From Ruminococcaceae bacterium UBA2656 (GTDB taxonomy: Bacteria > Bacillota > Clostridia > Oscillospirales > Acutalibacteraceae), in the NCBI GenBank assembly GCA_002359465.1, contig DENA01000016.1, positions 143,649 through 153,398 of the forward strand: DNA of 9,750 nt, written 5' to 3'. Made by a program: the position numbers and the translations under genes. A model generated the notes under the pieces. It was not told the origin of the DNA, did no database searches, and worked only from the letters and a program-made list of their open reading frames with translations. Below are positions 1 through 8,146 of the stretch, piece after piece. Positions within the stretch are counted from its first letter, which is position 1. Each line of letters starts with the position of its first letter.

Positions 1-899
1 AGAAATCCGACCTTCTTTTGCTGGTGGATATGGGCTCCCTGACCGATTTTTCCACTGCGCTGGAAAACGAGCTTGGCATTCATGTGAAAACCATTCCTCT
101 GGTCAGCACGCTGCATGTGATTGAAGCCGGCCGCAAGGCAGCTTTGGGCTATCCGCTGGACTATGTGTATCATGAAACGCTGTCTGTCAATGATCTGCTC
201 AGCGAAGCTGACCCCTTGAATCCTAACAGGGGCCAATTGCCGAAGCTGTTTATCCTTACAGTTTGTACAACCGGGGAAGGCAGTGCGCAAATGATCAAAA
301 ATATTTTGGACAGCCGACTGAATTACTACAATTCCCTTTGTGAAACAGTGGCATTGAAACTGACGGACGAAGAAAGCATTTCTTCCCGGCTGGACTCCAT
401 CAGCCGCATCGGAAAAATCCTCTGTATTGTCAGCAGCTTTCAGACAGACCTCGCGGCGCCACATTTTAACCTGACAGATGTTTTTAATGGAAATGCCATA
501 CCGGAAATTCAGTCGCTCATTGATACGGAAAACACATTTGAAGAAATAAGCCGGACACTTGCCAATATGCTGAAAAATCTCAACAGCAAAAGCATTTTCC
601 ATGATATTCGGGAAGTAATCCAGGAAATAGAAGCCCGGACACAGCGTAAATTGCTGCCGGACACGCTGATCGGGGTTCTGTGCCATATCGGGTGTTTAAT
701 TGACCGTCTGATTGGAAACATTGCCGTTGAGAAGTTCCCCAACAGGGATACTTATATCAGGAACAACAGAAAAGTTTTCGAGACGATTAAAACATCATGC
801 AGCAGACTGGAGCAAAAATTCAAAGTCCTTATTCCTGATGACGAAATTTGCTATATTGCTTCCTTTTTTTCCACGGAAAATTGTGTTTCGCAGACATAG
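1..899 (+). CDS. LevR/ManR-family sigma-54-dependent PTS regulator, C-terminal part (5' end outside window)
   Basis: This is the 3' part of a transcription activator; the frame is open from the window edge, so the N-terminal HTH and AAA+ sigma-54-activating domains would lie upstream. The visible part starts inside an EIIA-Man-like domain (LLLVDMGSL near the edge). An EIIB-like segment follows, with a P-loop-type Cys in TVCTTGEGSA (about nt 261-290). A PTS regulation domain (PRD-II) covers roughly nt 535-880 and carries a His in CHIGCLIDRL (codon at 684-686). In the family, HPr- or EII-dependent phosphorylation of these residues tunes the activator to sugar supply. The second His often seen in PRDs is absent: the motif reads DDEICYIASFF. 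The stop is 50 nt upstream of a sigma-54 promoter that drives ptsH-ptsI-rpoN, so this protein is the obvious candidate activator of that operon (inference). The family call is strong, but the sugar it responds to cannot be read. Confidence 0.88.
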   Translation, partial: KSDLLLLVDMGSLTDFSTALENELGIHVKTIPLVSTLHVIEAGRKAALGYPLDYVYHETLSVNDLLSEADPLNPNRGQLPKLFILTVCTTGEGSAQMIKNILDSRLNYYNSLCETVALKLTDEESISSRLDSISRIGKILCIVSSFQTDLAAPHFNLTDVFNGNAIPEIQSLIDTENTFEEISRTLANMLKNLNSKSIFHDIREVIQEIEARTQRKLLPDTLIGVLCHIGCLIDRLIGNIAVEKFPNRDTYIRNNRKVFETIKTSCSRLEQKFKVLIPDDEICYIASFFSTENCVSQT

Positions 900-920
900 A
901 CAGCAACGGTCGCATTATCC

Positions 921-938
921 TTGGCATGAAAATTGCTT
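921..938 (+). promoter_or_regulatory. Sigma-54 (-24/-12) promoter of ptsH-ptsI-rpoN
   Basis: The sequence TTGGCATGAAAATTGCTT matches the sigma-54 consensus TGGCAY-N5-TTGCW at all defined positions. The GG is at 923-924 and the GC at 935-936, which is the required spacing. The predicted transcription start is near 948, giving a leader of about 29 nt before ptsH. It sits 21 nt after the stop of a LevR-type activator and upstream of rpoN. A 13-bp AT-rich palindrome (936-948, CTTAAT-T-ATTAAG) covers the region from -12 to about +1, where the strands must melt. No good -35/-10 sigma-70 alternative was seen in the gap. An upstream activator site was not identified; it may lie within the 3' end of the regulator gene. 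Confidence 0.87.
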
Positions 939-961
939 AATTATTAAGTAAAACACATTTT

Positions 962-968
962 AAGGAGG
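962..968 (+). promoter_or_regulatory. Ribosome binding site of ptsH
   Basis: AAGGAGG lies 8 nt before the ATG at 977. It is a near-consensus Shine-Dalgarno, consistent with strong translation of the small phosphocarrier, which is normally needed in excess over Enzyme I. Confidence 0.85.
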
Positions 969-976
969 ATTTTACC

Positions 977-1243
977 ATGACGTCACAGACAGTACAAATA
1001 TCCAACAAAGTCGGACTGCATGCCCGGCCGGCTTCCATGCTGGTTACAGCCGCCGGCAGATATGAATCTGAGATTATCATTAAAAACGGCTCCCGCTCGG
1101 CAGTTGCGAAATCCATGATCAGCCTGCTTGCCCTGCAGGTAAAGATGAATGATACTGTTACAATTCAGGCTGACGGGAAGGATGAAAAAAAGGCGGTGGC
1201 GGAGCTGGCTGCATTAATTAAATCAAAATTTGGAGAAGATTAA
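977..1243 (+). CDS. ptsH: HPr phosphocarrier protein of the PTS
   Basis: Small cytoplasmic phosphocarrier that takes phosphate from Enzyme I on a histidine and passes it to EIIA domains and to PRD-type regulators. The protein has 88 residues, the usual HPr length. The active-site motif GLHARPAS places the phosphorylated His at residue 15. Ser46 is present in AKSMIS, so regulation by HPr kinase is possible, and this is HPr rather than Crh (which lacks His15). The segment after Ser46 reads ISLLALQV, with Gln54 where a Gly is usual, so the protein is somewhat divergent. It is the first gene of an operon behind a sigma-54 promoter, and ptsI follows after 21 nt. It may be the cell's general HPr or a dedicated paralogue; the window cannot decide which. 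Confidence 0.96.
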   Translation: MTSQTVQISNKVGLHARPASMLVTAAGRYESEIIIKNGSRSAVAKSMISLLALQVKMNDTVTIQADGKDEKKAVAELAALIKSKFGED

Positions 1244-1251
1244 TACCTTGT

Positions 1252-1258
1252 GAGGAGG
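1252..1258 (+). promoter_or_regulatory. Ribosome binding site that fixes the ptsI start
   Basis: GAGGAGG lies 6 nt before the ATG at 1265. A possible in-frame GTG at 1250 overlaps this site and has no Shine-Dalgarno of its own at proper spacing, so the ATG at 1265 is preferred. Confidence 0.8.
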
Positions 1259-1264
1259 TCCGTT

Positions 1265-2911
1265 ATGAAAAAAGGTATTGGAGTTTCCAAGGGCTATGCG
1301 GTGGGCAAAGCTTATGTAATCGGCGCGGATGTATCTTTGCACTTTAAAGAAACAGCCGGGAATCCCGTCGTGGAGGCGGACAGGCTGACGAAAGCACTGG
1401 AGCTGTCCAGAAAACAGATTGAAGCGATTGTAGAAAAAGCCCACGAAAAGATGGACGTCAAAAACGTGAAAATTATAGAAAGCCATCTGAATTTTTTAGA
1501 AGATCCTGCATTTACGGGGGAAGCCTTTAATAAAATAAAACAGGAATCCGTATCTGCGGAAAAAGCCATCTCCGATATAACCCAAACCCTGTATAATACC
1601 TTTTCCGCATTTGAGGACGGCTATATGAAAGAGCGCGCCGCGGATATCAGGGATGTGGGCTCAAGAATTCTGCGCAATCTCACCGGGCGGAGCAGGGAAA
1701 CAGATTTTGCCGGCCTGCCTGCCGGAACCGTTGTTTTCGCGCATGACCTGAAACCTTCGGATACCGCGCAGATTGACAAAGAGAGAATATTTGCATTTGT
1801 GACTGAAACGGGAGGGGCAACCTCCCATACGGCCATTCTCGCAAAAGCACTGGGCATTCCGGCAGTAGTCGGCTGCAGGGATATTCTCGCGGACGTACGC
1901 GGCGGAGATACGGTCATTGTGGACGGCGTGTCGGGAGAAGTACTGGTCCGCCCCGATGCCGATTTAATCAAAAAGTACTGGACGCTTAAAAAGCAGTTCA
2001 ATCAGAAAAAAGAGGAAGGAAAACAAACGATTGGAAGAAAAATCTGTTTCCAAGACGGAAGGCGAATTTTGATCGCCGCAAATATAGGGGGAATCAAGGA
2101 TATTGAAGCTGCAGTAAAAAGCGGCGCGGAAGGAGTGGGACTTTTCCGGACGGAATTCTTATACATGAACAGGGCATCCATGCCCACCGAGGAAGAACAG
2201 TTCCGGATTTACAGGGAAGCGGCCGAGTTGCTGGAAGGCAGACCCCTTACCATACGCACGCTTGATATCGGAGGAGATAAAAGCCTCCCGTATCTTGTGA
2301 TGGACAAGGAAAGCAATCCTTTCCTCGGGCTGCGGGCAATCCGGCTTTGCCTTCAAAATCCAGATCTGTTTCAGACACAGCTCCGGGCGATTTTAAGAGC
2401 ATCCGCATTTGGCAATATTCAGATTATGTTCCCTATGATCAGCTGCATGGAAGAACTGAACCGCGCGAAAGACGTCCTGAACACCTGCAAATTACAGCTG
2501 GAACGGGAGGGCGTCCGTTTTTGTTCTTCCATCCCGACCGGAATGATGATAGAAATCCCGTCCGCCGCGCTGACTGCAGAGGAATTTGCAAAACAGGTTG
2601 ATTTTTTCAGCATCGGAACCAATGATCTTACGCAGTATACGCTGGCGGTGGACAGGATGAATGAAAGTATTTCCGATTTATACAATCCGCTGCATCCGGC
2701 TGTTTTACGCCTGATTCAGATGACGATTTCCGCCGCGCATCAATCCGGAATCCCTTGCTGCCTGTGCGGTGAACTGGCATCCAGTGAACAGGCGATTCCG
2801 CTGCTGATGGAGTATGGGCTGGATGAATTTTCCGTAAGTCCGGGGATGATAGCCGAAACCAGAAATACGCTGCTTCAATGTATTGTACATAAGGGGGAAC
2901 AGTCTCTTTAG
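1265..2911 (+). CDS. ptsI: PTS Enzyme I (phosphoenolpyruvate-protein phosphotransferase)
   Basis: Cytoplasmic first enzyme of the PTS: it autophosphorylates from phosphoenolpyruvate and transfers the phosphate to HPr. The protein has 548 residues from the ATG, slightly shorter than the roughly 570-575 of the best known Enzymes I. The N-terminal HPr-binding helical domain comes first. The swivelling domain carries the phosphorylated His188 in GGATSHTAIL. The C-terminal PEP-binding barrel shows GVGLFRTEF with Arg295, LDIGGDKSLPYL, FSIGTNDLTQYTLAVDR, and active-site Cys501 in CGELASS. All key residues are present and no N-terminal GAF domain is fused, so this is a sugar-type EI and not EI-Ntr. 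ptsH lies 21 nt upstream and rpoN 15 nt downstream, so the three are almost certainly co-transcribed. It should charge the HPr encoded next to it. Confidence 0.97.
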   Translation: MKKGIGVSKGYAVGKAYVIGADVSLHFKETAGNPVVEADRLTKALELSRKQIEAIVEKAHEKMDVKNVKIIESHLNFLEDPAFTGEAFNKIKQESVSAEKAISDITQTLYNTFSAFEDGYMKERAADIRDVGSRILRNLTGRSRETDFAGLPAGTVVFAHDLKPSDTAQIDKERIFAFVTETGGATSHTAILAKALGIPAVVGCRDILADVRGGDTVIVDGVSGEVLVRPDADLIKKYWTLKKQFNQKKEEGKQTIGRKICFQDGRRILIAANIGGIKDIEAAVKSGAEGVGLFRTEFLYMNRASMPTEEEQFRIYREAAELLEGRPLTIRTLDIGGDKSLPYLVMDKESNPFLGLRAIRLCLQNPDLFQTQLRAILRASAFGNIQIMFPMISCMEELNRAKDVLNTCKLQLEREGVRFCSSIPTGMMIEIPSAALTAEEFAKQVDFFSIGTNDLTQYTLAVDRMNESISDLYNPLHPAVLRLIQMTISAAHQSGIPCCLCGELASSEQAIPLLMEYGLDEFSVSPGMIAETRNTLLQCIVHKGEQSL

Positions 2912-2926
2912 CCGGAAGGTGATTTT

Positions 2927-4363
2927 GTGGAGCTTTTATATGTAAAAAATCAGACACAGGGTCAGAGCCAAAGTCAGAAGCTGAAATTGACGGCGGAAAT
3001 GAGAGAATCCCTTGCGCTGCTGCAAATGCCTCTGGCAGAATTACAGAAGCGGGTGGAAGAAGCCGTAATGGAAAATCCCGTGCTGGAATATGACGACGAT
3101 AATCAGCCGGAGGACTCCATGTTTTCCGACTGTGTATTAGCTGACGACGGTGAATCTTATCAGGATGAGAAAACAGCCTTGGAAATTGCGAAAATGCTTT
3201 CTCTGGACGGCTGTACCTTTGGCGCCTGTCAAACCTTTTACGGCGAGGAGGAAAATTTTGATTCCTACGCTGCACTTTCCGCGGAAGACACCTTTACCGA
3301 TTATCTTCTGAGCCAGCTTGGAGAAATGAAAATTGATCGGACTACTGAGCGCGTCTGCCGATACATCATTCAGGACCTTGATAAAAAAGGGTATCTCGGC
3401 AGCAGCGCGGAAGAGCTTTCCCGGCGCTTCGGGCTGCCGGTTGAAAAAATAAACGGGGCTGTGAAAATTATTCAGAAGATGCAGCCGCCCGGAGTCGGCG
3501 CCGCGAATATAACAGAATGCCTGCTTCTTCAATTGGGAGAGTATGCGAAATGTGACACAGCGTTTGTCAAAGAAATTATTAAAAAATATCTCGGGCTCCT
3601 GAGCGAAAATAAAATACAGGTTATTGCAAACCGGCTCGGTATCTCCATTCAGGCTGCGAAAAAAATGTGCGATTTTATCCGCGGGCTGAATCCAATTCCC
3701 TCCCGGGGATTCCGGACAGACCGCAGCGGCGGATACATCATCCCCGAGGCTGTCATTTGTAAGGACGGGCAGGGCGGTTTTTTCATTCAGGGCAATGAAA
3801 AAGCTTTGCCCCATTTGCACATCGGTAAGTTTTATCAAAAATTGCTCCACGAAGAAAATGACCGCGACACCTTCGTGTATCTCAGGGATAAAATACAACG
3901 GGCCGCGTTCCTCATAAAGGAATTATCCAACCGAAAAAGCACAGTGGTCCTCGTACTGGAGAAAATTGTCGCGCTTCAGAAGGCTTATTTTGAGCATGGT
4001 GCATCCCGTCTGAAACCAATGTCCATCGCGGAGGTTGCGGACCAGCTTCATCTGCATCCATCAACGGTAAGCCGCGCGATTTCCGGAAAATATATTGTGT
4101 GTTCCTCCGGGACAATCAGCATCCGGTCCCTTTTTACCTCAAAAATACGGGCACGGGGAAAAGAAGATTGCTTTTCTTCTGTACAAATCAAACAGATCAT
4201 CCGCAGCCTGATTGAACACGAAAACAAGTCCGTACCGCTCTCAGATCAGAATATTACCCGGAGTCTTCAGGAAAAAGGCATTAATATTTCAAGGCGTACC
4301 GTGGCAAAATATCGGAATGAGATAGAAATCCCCGCAGCGGAAAAACGTAAAATATACAAGTGA
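2927..4363 (+). CDS. rpoN: RNA polymerase sigma-54 factor
   Basis: Alternative sigma factor (SigL in Bacillus) that directs RNA polymerase to -24/-12 promoters and needs an AAA+ activator. The protein has 478 residues. Region I is Gln/Leu-rich at the N terminus (QSQKLKLTAEMRESLALLQ, then ENPVLEYDDD). An acidic linker and the core-binding domain follow (about residues 110-330). A helix-turn-helix lies at about 365-391 (SIAEVADQLHLHPSTVSRAI). The C-terminal RpoN box reads SRRTVAKYR at residues 455-463, against the classical ARRTVAKYR, and contacts the -24 element. The start is a GTG with AAGGTG 5 nt upstream. It is the third gene of an operon behind a sigma-54 promoter, so positive autoregulation through the upstream LevR-like activator is expected. 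Enough RpoN to start the loop must come from a basal source not visible here. Confidence 0.96.
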   Translation: MELLYVKNQTQGQSQSQKLKLTAEMRESLALLQMPLAELQKRVEEAVMENPVLEYDDDNQPEDSMFSDCVLADDGESYQDEKTALEIAKMLSLDGCTFGACQTFYGEEENFDSYAALSAEDTFTDYLLSQLGEMKIDRTTERVCRYIIQDLDKKGYLGSSAEELSRRFGLPVEKINGAVKIIQKMQPPGVGAANITECLLLQLGEYAKCDTAFVKEIIKKYLGLLSENKIQVIANRLGISIQAAKKMCDFIRGLNPIPSRGFRTDRSGGYIIPEAVICKDGQGGFFIQGNEKALPHLHIGKFYQKLLHEENDRDTFVYLRDKIQRAAFLIKELSNRKSTVVLVLEKIVALQKAYFEHGASRLKPMSIAEVADQLHLHPSTVSRAISGKYIVCSSGTISIRSLFTSKIRARGKEDCFSSVQIKQIIRSLIEHENKSVPLSDQNITRSLQEKGINISRRTVAKYRNEIEIPAAEKRKIYK

Positions 4364-4397
4364 AGGCCATGGCGTTTTCTGAAACAGCCATGGCCTT
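4363..4397. terminator. Hairpin between two convergent operons, probable bidirectional terminator
   Basis: AAGGCCATGGC (4363-4373) and GCCATGGCCTT (4387-4397) are perfect inverted repeats, giving an 11-bp GC-rich stem. The loop can extend the stem by GTTT/AAAC (4374-4377 with 4382-4385), leaving one bulged A. The stem begins on the last base of the rpoN stop codon and ends 4 nt from the stop of the adaptor gene on the other strand. No good U-tract follows on the + strand. On the - strand the following sequence is moderately T-rich. Termination is inferred from position and stem strength. Confidence 0.7.
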
Positions 4398-4401
4398 GCG
4401 A

Positions 4402-5790
4402 TTATTCCGCGTGTTTCCCCTGAGCCAGGCCTTCGTTGTCGGCATCGACGACCACGGCGTCTCCTGCGGAAAGGCCTTTCTCGACGATACATCCGTCACG
4501 GGTGTCCACTCCTTTTGTTACCTTCCTCACCGCCAGAATTCCGTTTTCCACAACCCAGACGCAGTCGCCTCCATTCTTTTCAAATACGGCTGTTTTGGGA
4601 ACGACCAAAGCGTTCTGCCGGGTGTACACGGTAAAACGAACGTCAGTATCATAGCCGATTTCCAGCGCATTCTCCTTCGGCTGGACAAGCGCCCTGATCT
4701 TGCGTTCTTCCACGCCGAGAGCCGATGTCTTAACCTGCGCTTCCCCTTCTATTTTCAAAACCTGCCCTTTGATCGTTTTTTCTCCCATGCGTTTATCCAG
4801 CAGCAAATCCACCTGATCGCCCACTTTTACCCCGTCGATTTCCCTGACCGGAATAAATGTCTCCACGACTGCTCCGGAGGAGATTTTGGCGACGGGCGCC
4901 TGCTGCTCCGCGATGTTCTTGTTTAGAACCGGCAGGTCTGTGATCACGCCGGCCACCGGCGCGTAGATGGTTGCCCTGCCTTTTTTGTCCGTCATCTGCG
5001 TGATGCTGAGCTTTGCCGCTTCGATCTGCGACTGATAATACTGCCGCATGCCGGAGGAATATCCTTTGTCCAGCAGCGCCGACGTGGATTCGATCTGGGT
5101 TTCCAGCGCGCGCTCCTGCGCCTGATACAGTTCCTCGGAAGGCTTCCCGCCCCGAAGTTGTTCCAGAACCAGCTGGCTTTGGTACAGGATACTTCTGGCC
5201 TGATTATATGCCTCCTTTGCCGTGCGGATCGTCTCGTCGTCAAGATTGCGGACGTCTCTGTAATATTCGTGCGCCAGATCGGCGTTGCGCTGATTCATTT
5301 CCACAACGTTTGCCTGTACCTGAATCTGTTTTTCAAGGGAATGGGTGGTTTCGCCGCTTTTGGCCATCTCGGCGCGCAGGGTGGTCAGCTGGCCCTTCAG
5401 CGTTTCCAGTGTTACGGCGGCGTTGTCATGTTCCTTCTGTTCCTGAAGCCCCAGATTCGCAATCTGGGCATTGTAGCCGCTGATGCTGCTCCGAAGCTGT
5501 TTAATCTGATAGGGATAATCGGGATCGTACACCTCGGCGATGACGTCGCCTTTTTTCACCGTCTGGCCTTTTTTCACATGCACGCCGAGGATTTCTCCGG
5601 AGACCAGAGGATACACGTCGTATTGGTTGTCATAAGCATAATCGCCCTGCTCGGTGAAAGTCAGCGTTGCCGTTTCCGGGCGGAGCACCTCCGTTTCCAC
5701 CTTCAGCGGAGCCGTCTTATATAGGTAAGCGCCCGCGCCCGCAGCAAGGACAACAAGCAGCAGAAGCACCAGTTTTACAATTTTTTTCAA
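4402..5790 (-). CDS. HlyD/MacA-like membrane fusion (adaptor) protein of ABC efflux system
   Basis: Extracytoplasmic adaptor that works with a MacB-type ABC permease. It has 462 residues from a TTG start. A single N-terminal membrane anchor (about residues 3-24) follows three Lys. The first biotinyl-lipoyl half lies at about 58-90 (VSGEILGVHVKKGQTVKKGDVI). A long Gln/Glu-rich alpha-hairpin, probably coiled coil, runs from about 95 to 268. The second lipoyl half is at 273-304 (IYAPVAGVITDLPV). A beta-barrel and membrane-proximal domain fill the rest, including the FTVYTRQNALVVPKTAVF stretch. AAAGGGAG 8 nt upstream lies inside the end of the permease gene; the intergenic gap is 5 nt, so translation is likely coupled. 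It is the last gene of the tetR operon. Gram-positive hosts lack a TolC channel, so the adaptor probably helps capture or release the substrate at the cell surface (inference). Substrate unknown. Confidence 0.92.
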   Translation of the reverse strand: MKKIVKLVLLLLVVLAAGAGAYLYKTAPLKVETEVLRPETATLTFTEQGDYAYDNQYDVYPLVSGEILGVHVKKGQTVKKGDVIAEVYDPDYPYQIKQLRSSISGYNAQIANLGLQEQKEHDNAAVTLETLKGQLTTLRAEMAKSGETTHSLEKQIQVQANVVEMNQRNADLAHEYYRDVRNLDDETIRTAKEAYNQARSILYQSQLVLEQLRGGKPSEELYQAQERALETQIESTSALLDKGYSSGMRQYYQSQIEAAKLSITQMTDKKGRATIYAPVAGVITDLPVLNKNIAEQQAPVAKISSGAVVETFIPVREIDGVKVGDQVDLLLDKRMGEKTIKGQVLKIEGEAQVKTSALGVEERKIRALVQPKENALEIGYDTDVRFTVYTRQNALVVPKTAVFEKNGGDCVWVVENGILAVRKVTKGVDTRDGCIVEKGLSAGDAVVVDADNEGLAQGKHAE

Positions 5791-5795
5791 AAGGC

Positions 5796-8146
5796 TTACT
5801 CCCTTTCCTTGAGAACTTCGACCATGTCGAATTTGGATATTCTCCTTCTTGCAAGACGGTTGGACAGCGCCACCGTCGCCGCGCAGAGGACCGCCGCCGA
5901 AAGATAGCTTTCCGGAGAGGTATGGAGAGGCATGGTAAACAGATCGCTGTCAATTGTAGCCGCCATGGCCTGCTTGATCATTCGCGTAAACAGGATGCCA
6001 AGGGGCAGCGCGCCAAGCGACAAGACCCAGTATTCAAAGCTGATCACTTTCCCTATTTCCTTCGGATGCATCCCGAGAACCCGCATGGTAGCGTATTCCC
6101 TCTTCCGCTCGGAAAGAGAGATCGAAGCCGTGTTTGTAATAATGGCGAAAGCGATAATCATTCCGATTCCCTGCATCATTTCCATCAGCGTGGAATACGT
6201 ACTGAACATATCCGTATAGGTTGCCTTGGCCTCTTCCTGGTCGGTCATGGCGGCCACGTTTTTCGTGTCCGTCAGCTCCGCTTTGATCGCCTGCGGGTCC
6301 TTTGCGGACAGCAGGATGCTGCTGACTGTCGGCGGAATATCCAGCGTGTTCCAAATACCTTCCAGGCTGATAAACGCGGAGGAACCGGAATTCGTGCGAA
6401 CCACTCCCATTACCGGAAGCGGAATGTCCCTGTCGCCGGTATAGGGCGTACGCACGGTGAGTACGTCCCCCCGTTTCGCCTTAAGCTTCCCGGCCAGAGT
6501 GCTGCTGAGCAAAATCCCCTCCTCCGGCGGTCCGCGGGTCTGCCCGCTGTCGACGTCATAAATCCGGTAAAGTCTGGCGTTGTCGGGAAGCGCGGTCAGC
6601 GAAACGGTTTCTTTCAGATGCTCCAGATGAAGCTCGGCCGGAAGCTCCAGGATTGCTTCGGTGCTGTTAACCCCTTTCAGGGCACCCGCCGTCTCCAGCA
6701 CGGAAGAGGCTCCGGCGGGATTCTTCAGAGTGATTTTCAGATCGTAGACCTCCACCTTCGTGAACTGGTCCAGCATCAGTGTTTTAAACATGTCTCCATA
6801 GGAGGCCATAAACGCGGTGATGGCAAAAGCAAAGGCCATGCCCAGCAGCACGAACGTGCTGCGGAATTTATTGCGGGTGATATTGCGCGCAGCCATGAAC
6901 CCGTAGGAGGTCAGAAGCTTCCGAATAACCGGAAGCCGTGCGAAAAAGTCGCTTTTTACCACCGGAGGCGACGGCGGACGCATGGCTTCTCCGGGTTCCA
7001 GCCTGAGCACGCCCCGGACTCCCATAAACGCGCCGGCCAGCCCCGACAAGACGGCGATCAGCAGTCCCATCAGTATGTAGAAAGGGTCGGGCGGAACCTG
7101 AATGGAGGGCAGGCTGAAATAGTCCAGATACAGATCCGTCATTCCCCCGGTCATCAAAAGTCCCAGCAGCACGCCCGCAGCGCCGCCGACAGCCCCGGTA
7201 ACTCCGCCATAGGACAGATAGTGCAGGACGATGGCCCGGTTGGAAAATCCAAAGGCTTTCAGCGTTCCGATCTGTACCCGCTCCTGCTCGATCATGCGTT
7301 TGAGCATGATGTATAAGATCATCACGGCCATCACGATAAACACAGTCGGGATGCTGGTACTCATATTTCCAAGCTGGTCGATTTCCTGCTGCAGCATCGC
7401 GTGGCTCGGCTGATCCTTCCTCGCGACCAGAGAACGCAGGCCGTACGGCTCCAGTGCTTCACGCAGCGGGGCTTCCACCTGCCGGAAGCTCACCCCTTTC
7501 TCCAGAAGGAAGGACAGGCGGTTGGCAATCCCCCGGCCGCTGCCCAGGACTTCCAGATCGGCCTTCGGAACAAAGGCGAACCCAAACGCGCGGTCGTCGG
7601 GAAGGAGCTGGCCCGTGTCCGGGATGACGTAAACGTATTCCGGGCTCTGGGCAATGCCCGTAATCTGACGCTCAATTTCCCGCCCGTTCACGATCAGGCG
7701 GATGGTGTCTCCCACCGCAAGCCTGTTCGCGGCGGCAAAGGTCTCTCCGATCAGAAGGCCGCCGTTTTCCGGGACTGCACCCTTTACCAGCACAAAGTTG
7801 TTCAGCCGTTCGGGCTCTTCGGGATCAAAGGAATTCAGCCTGAGCGTGACGATTTTGGTATCGCTCAGCCCCATCACCCTCGCGTCCAGCACAATGGAGG
7901 AATCCATACGGGCAATCCCCTTGATATCCGATATGTTCTTTACGGCGCCGGCCGGGATGGCGTCAACCGAGGCAAACCCGTCCGCAAACCGCTGTGACGC
8001 GTAAAAGTGCTTCTGTGCGGAGGAAAGATTGACATAAAGCAACTGATAGGAAACATAAACCATAATCCCCATTGTCAGAAGCACAATACAGGCAAGATAG
8101 GATTTTCGTCCGCGCCACACGCCGCGGACGGCCTGCTTCCAAAGTG

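Noticed and set aside
72..90. Other TGGCA-containing sequences as further sigma-54 promoters (for example near 72 and 2774)
   Set aside because: None has a TTGC element at the correct 5-nt spacing, and they lie inside coding regions.
700..920. Search for an upstream activator palindrome for the LevR-like protein
   Set aside because: Only weak imperfect symmetry was found (for example TGTGTTTCGCAGACA near 870-884), too poor to call a site.
1250..1264. GTG at 1250 as the ptsI start
   Set aside because: It overlaps the GAGGAGG site that serves the ATG at 1265. The Enzyme I N terminus (KGIGVSKGYAVG) aligns naturally from the later start.
2628..3898. Long - strand open frames (2628-3275 and 3137-3898) opposite ptsI and rpoN
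   Set aside because: They lie opposite strongly conserved proteins and contain no recognisable domain or proper ribosome binding context.
5667..7316. A 549-codon open frame on the + strand, antisense to the adaptor and permease genes
   Set aside because: It has low-complexity, Arg/His/Gly-rich content with no recognisable domain, and it lies opposite a clear FtsX-type permease. It is explained by the high GC and codon bias of the gene on the other strand.
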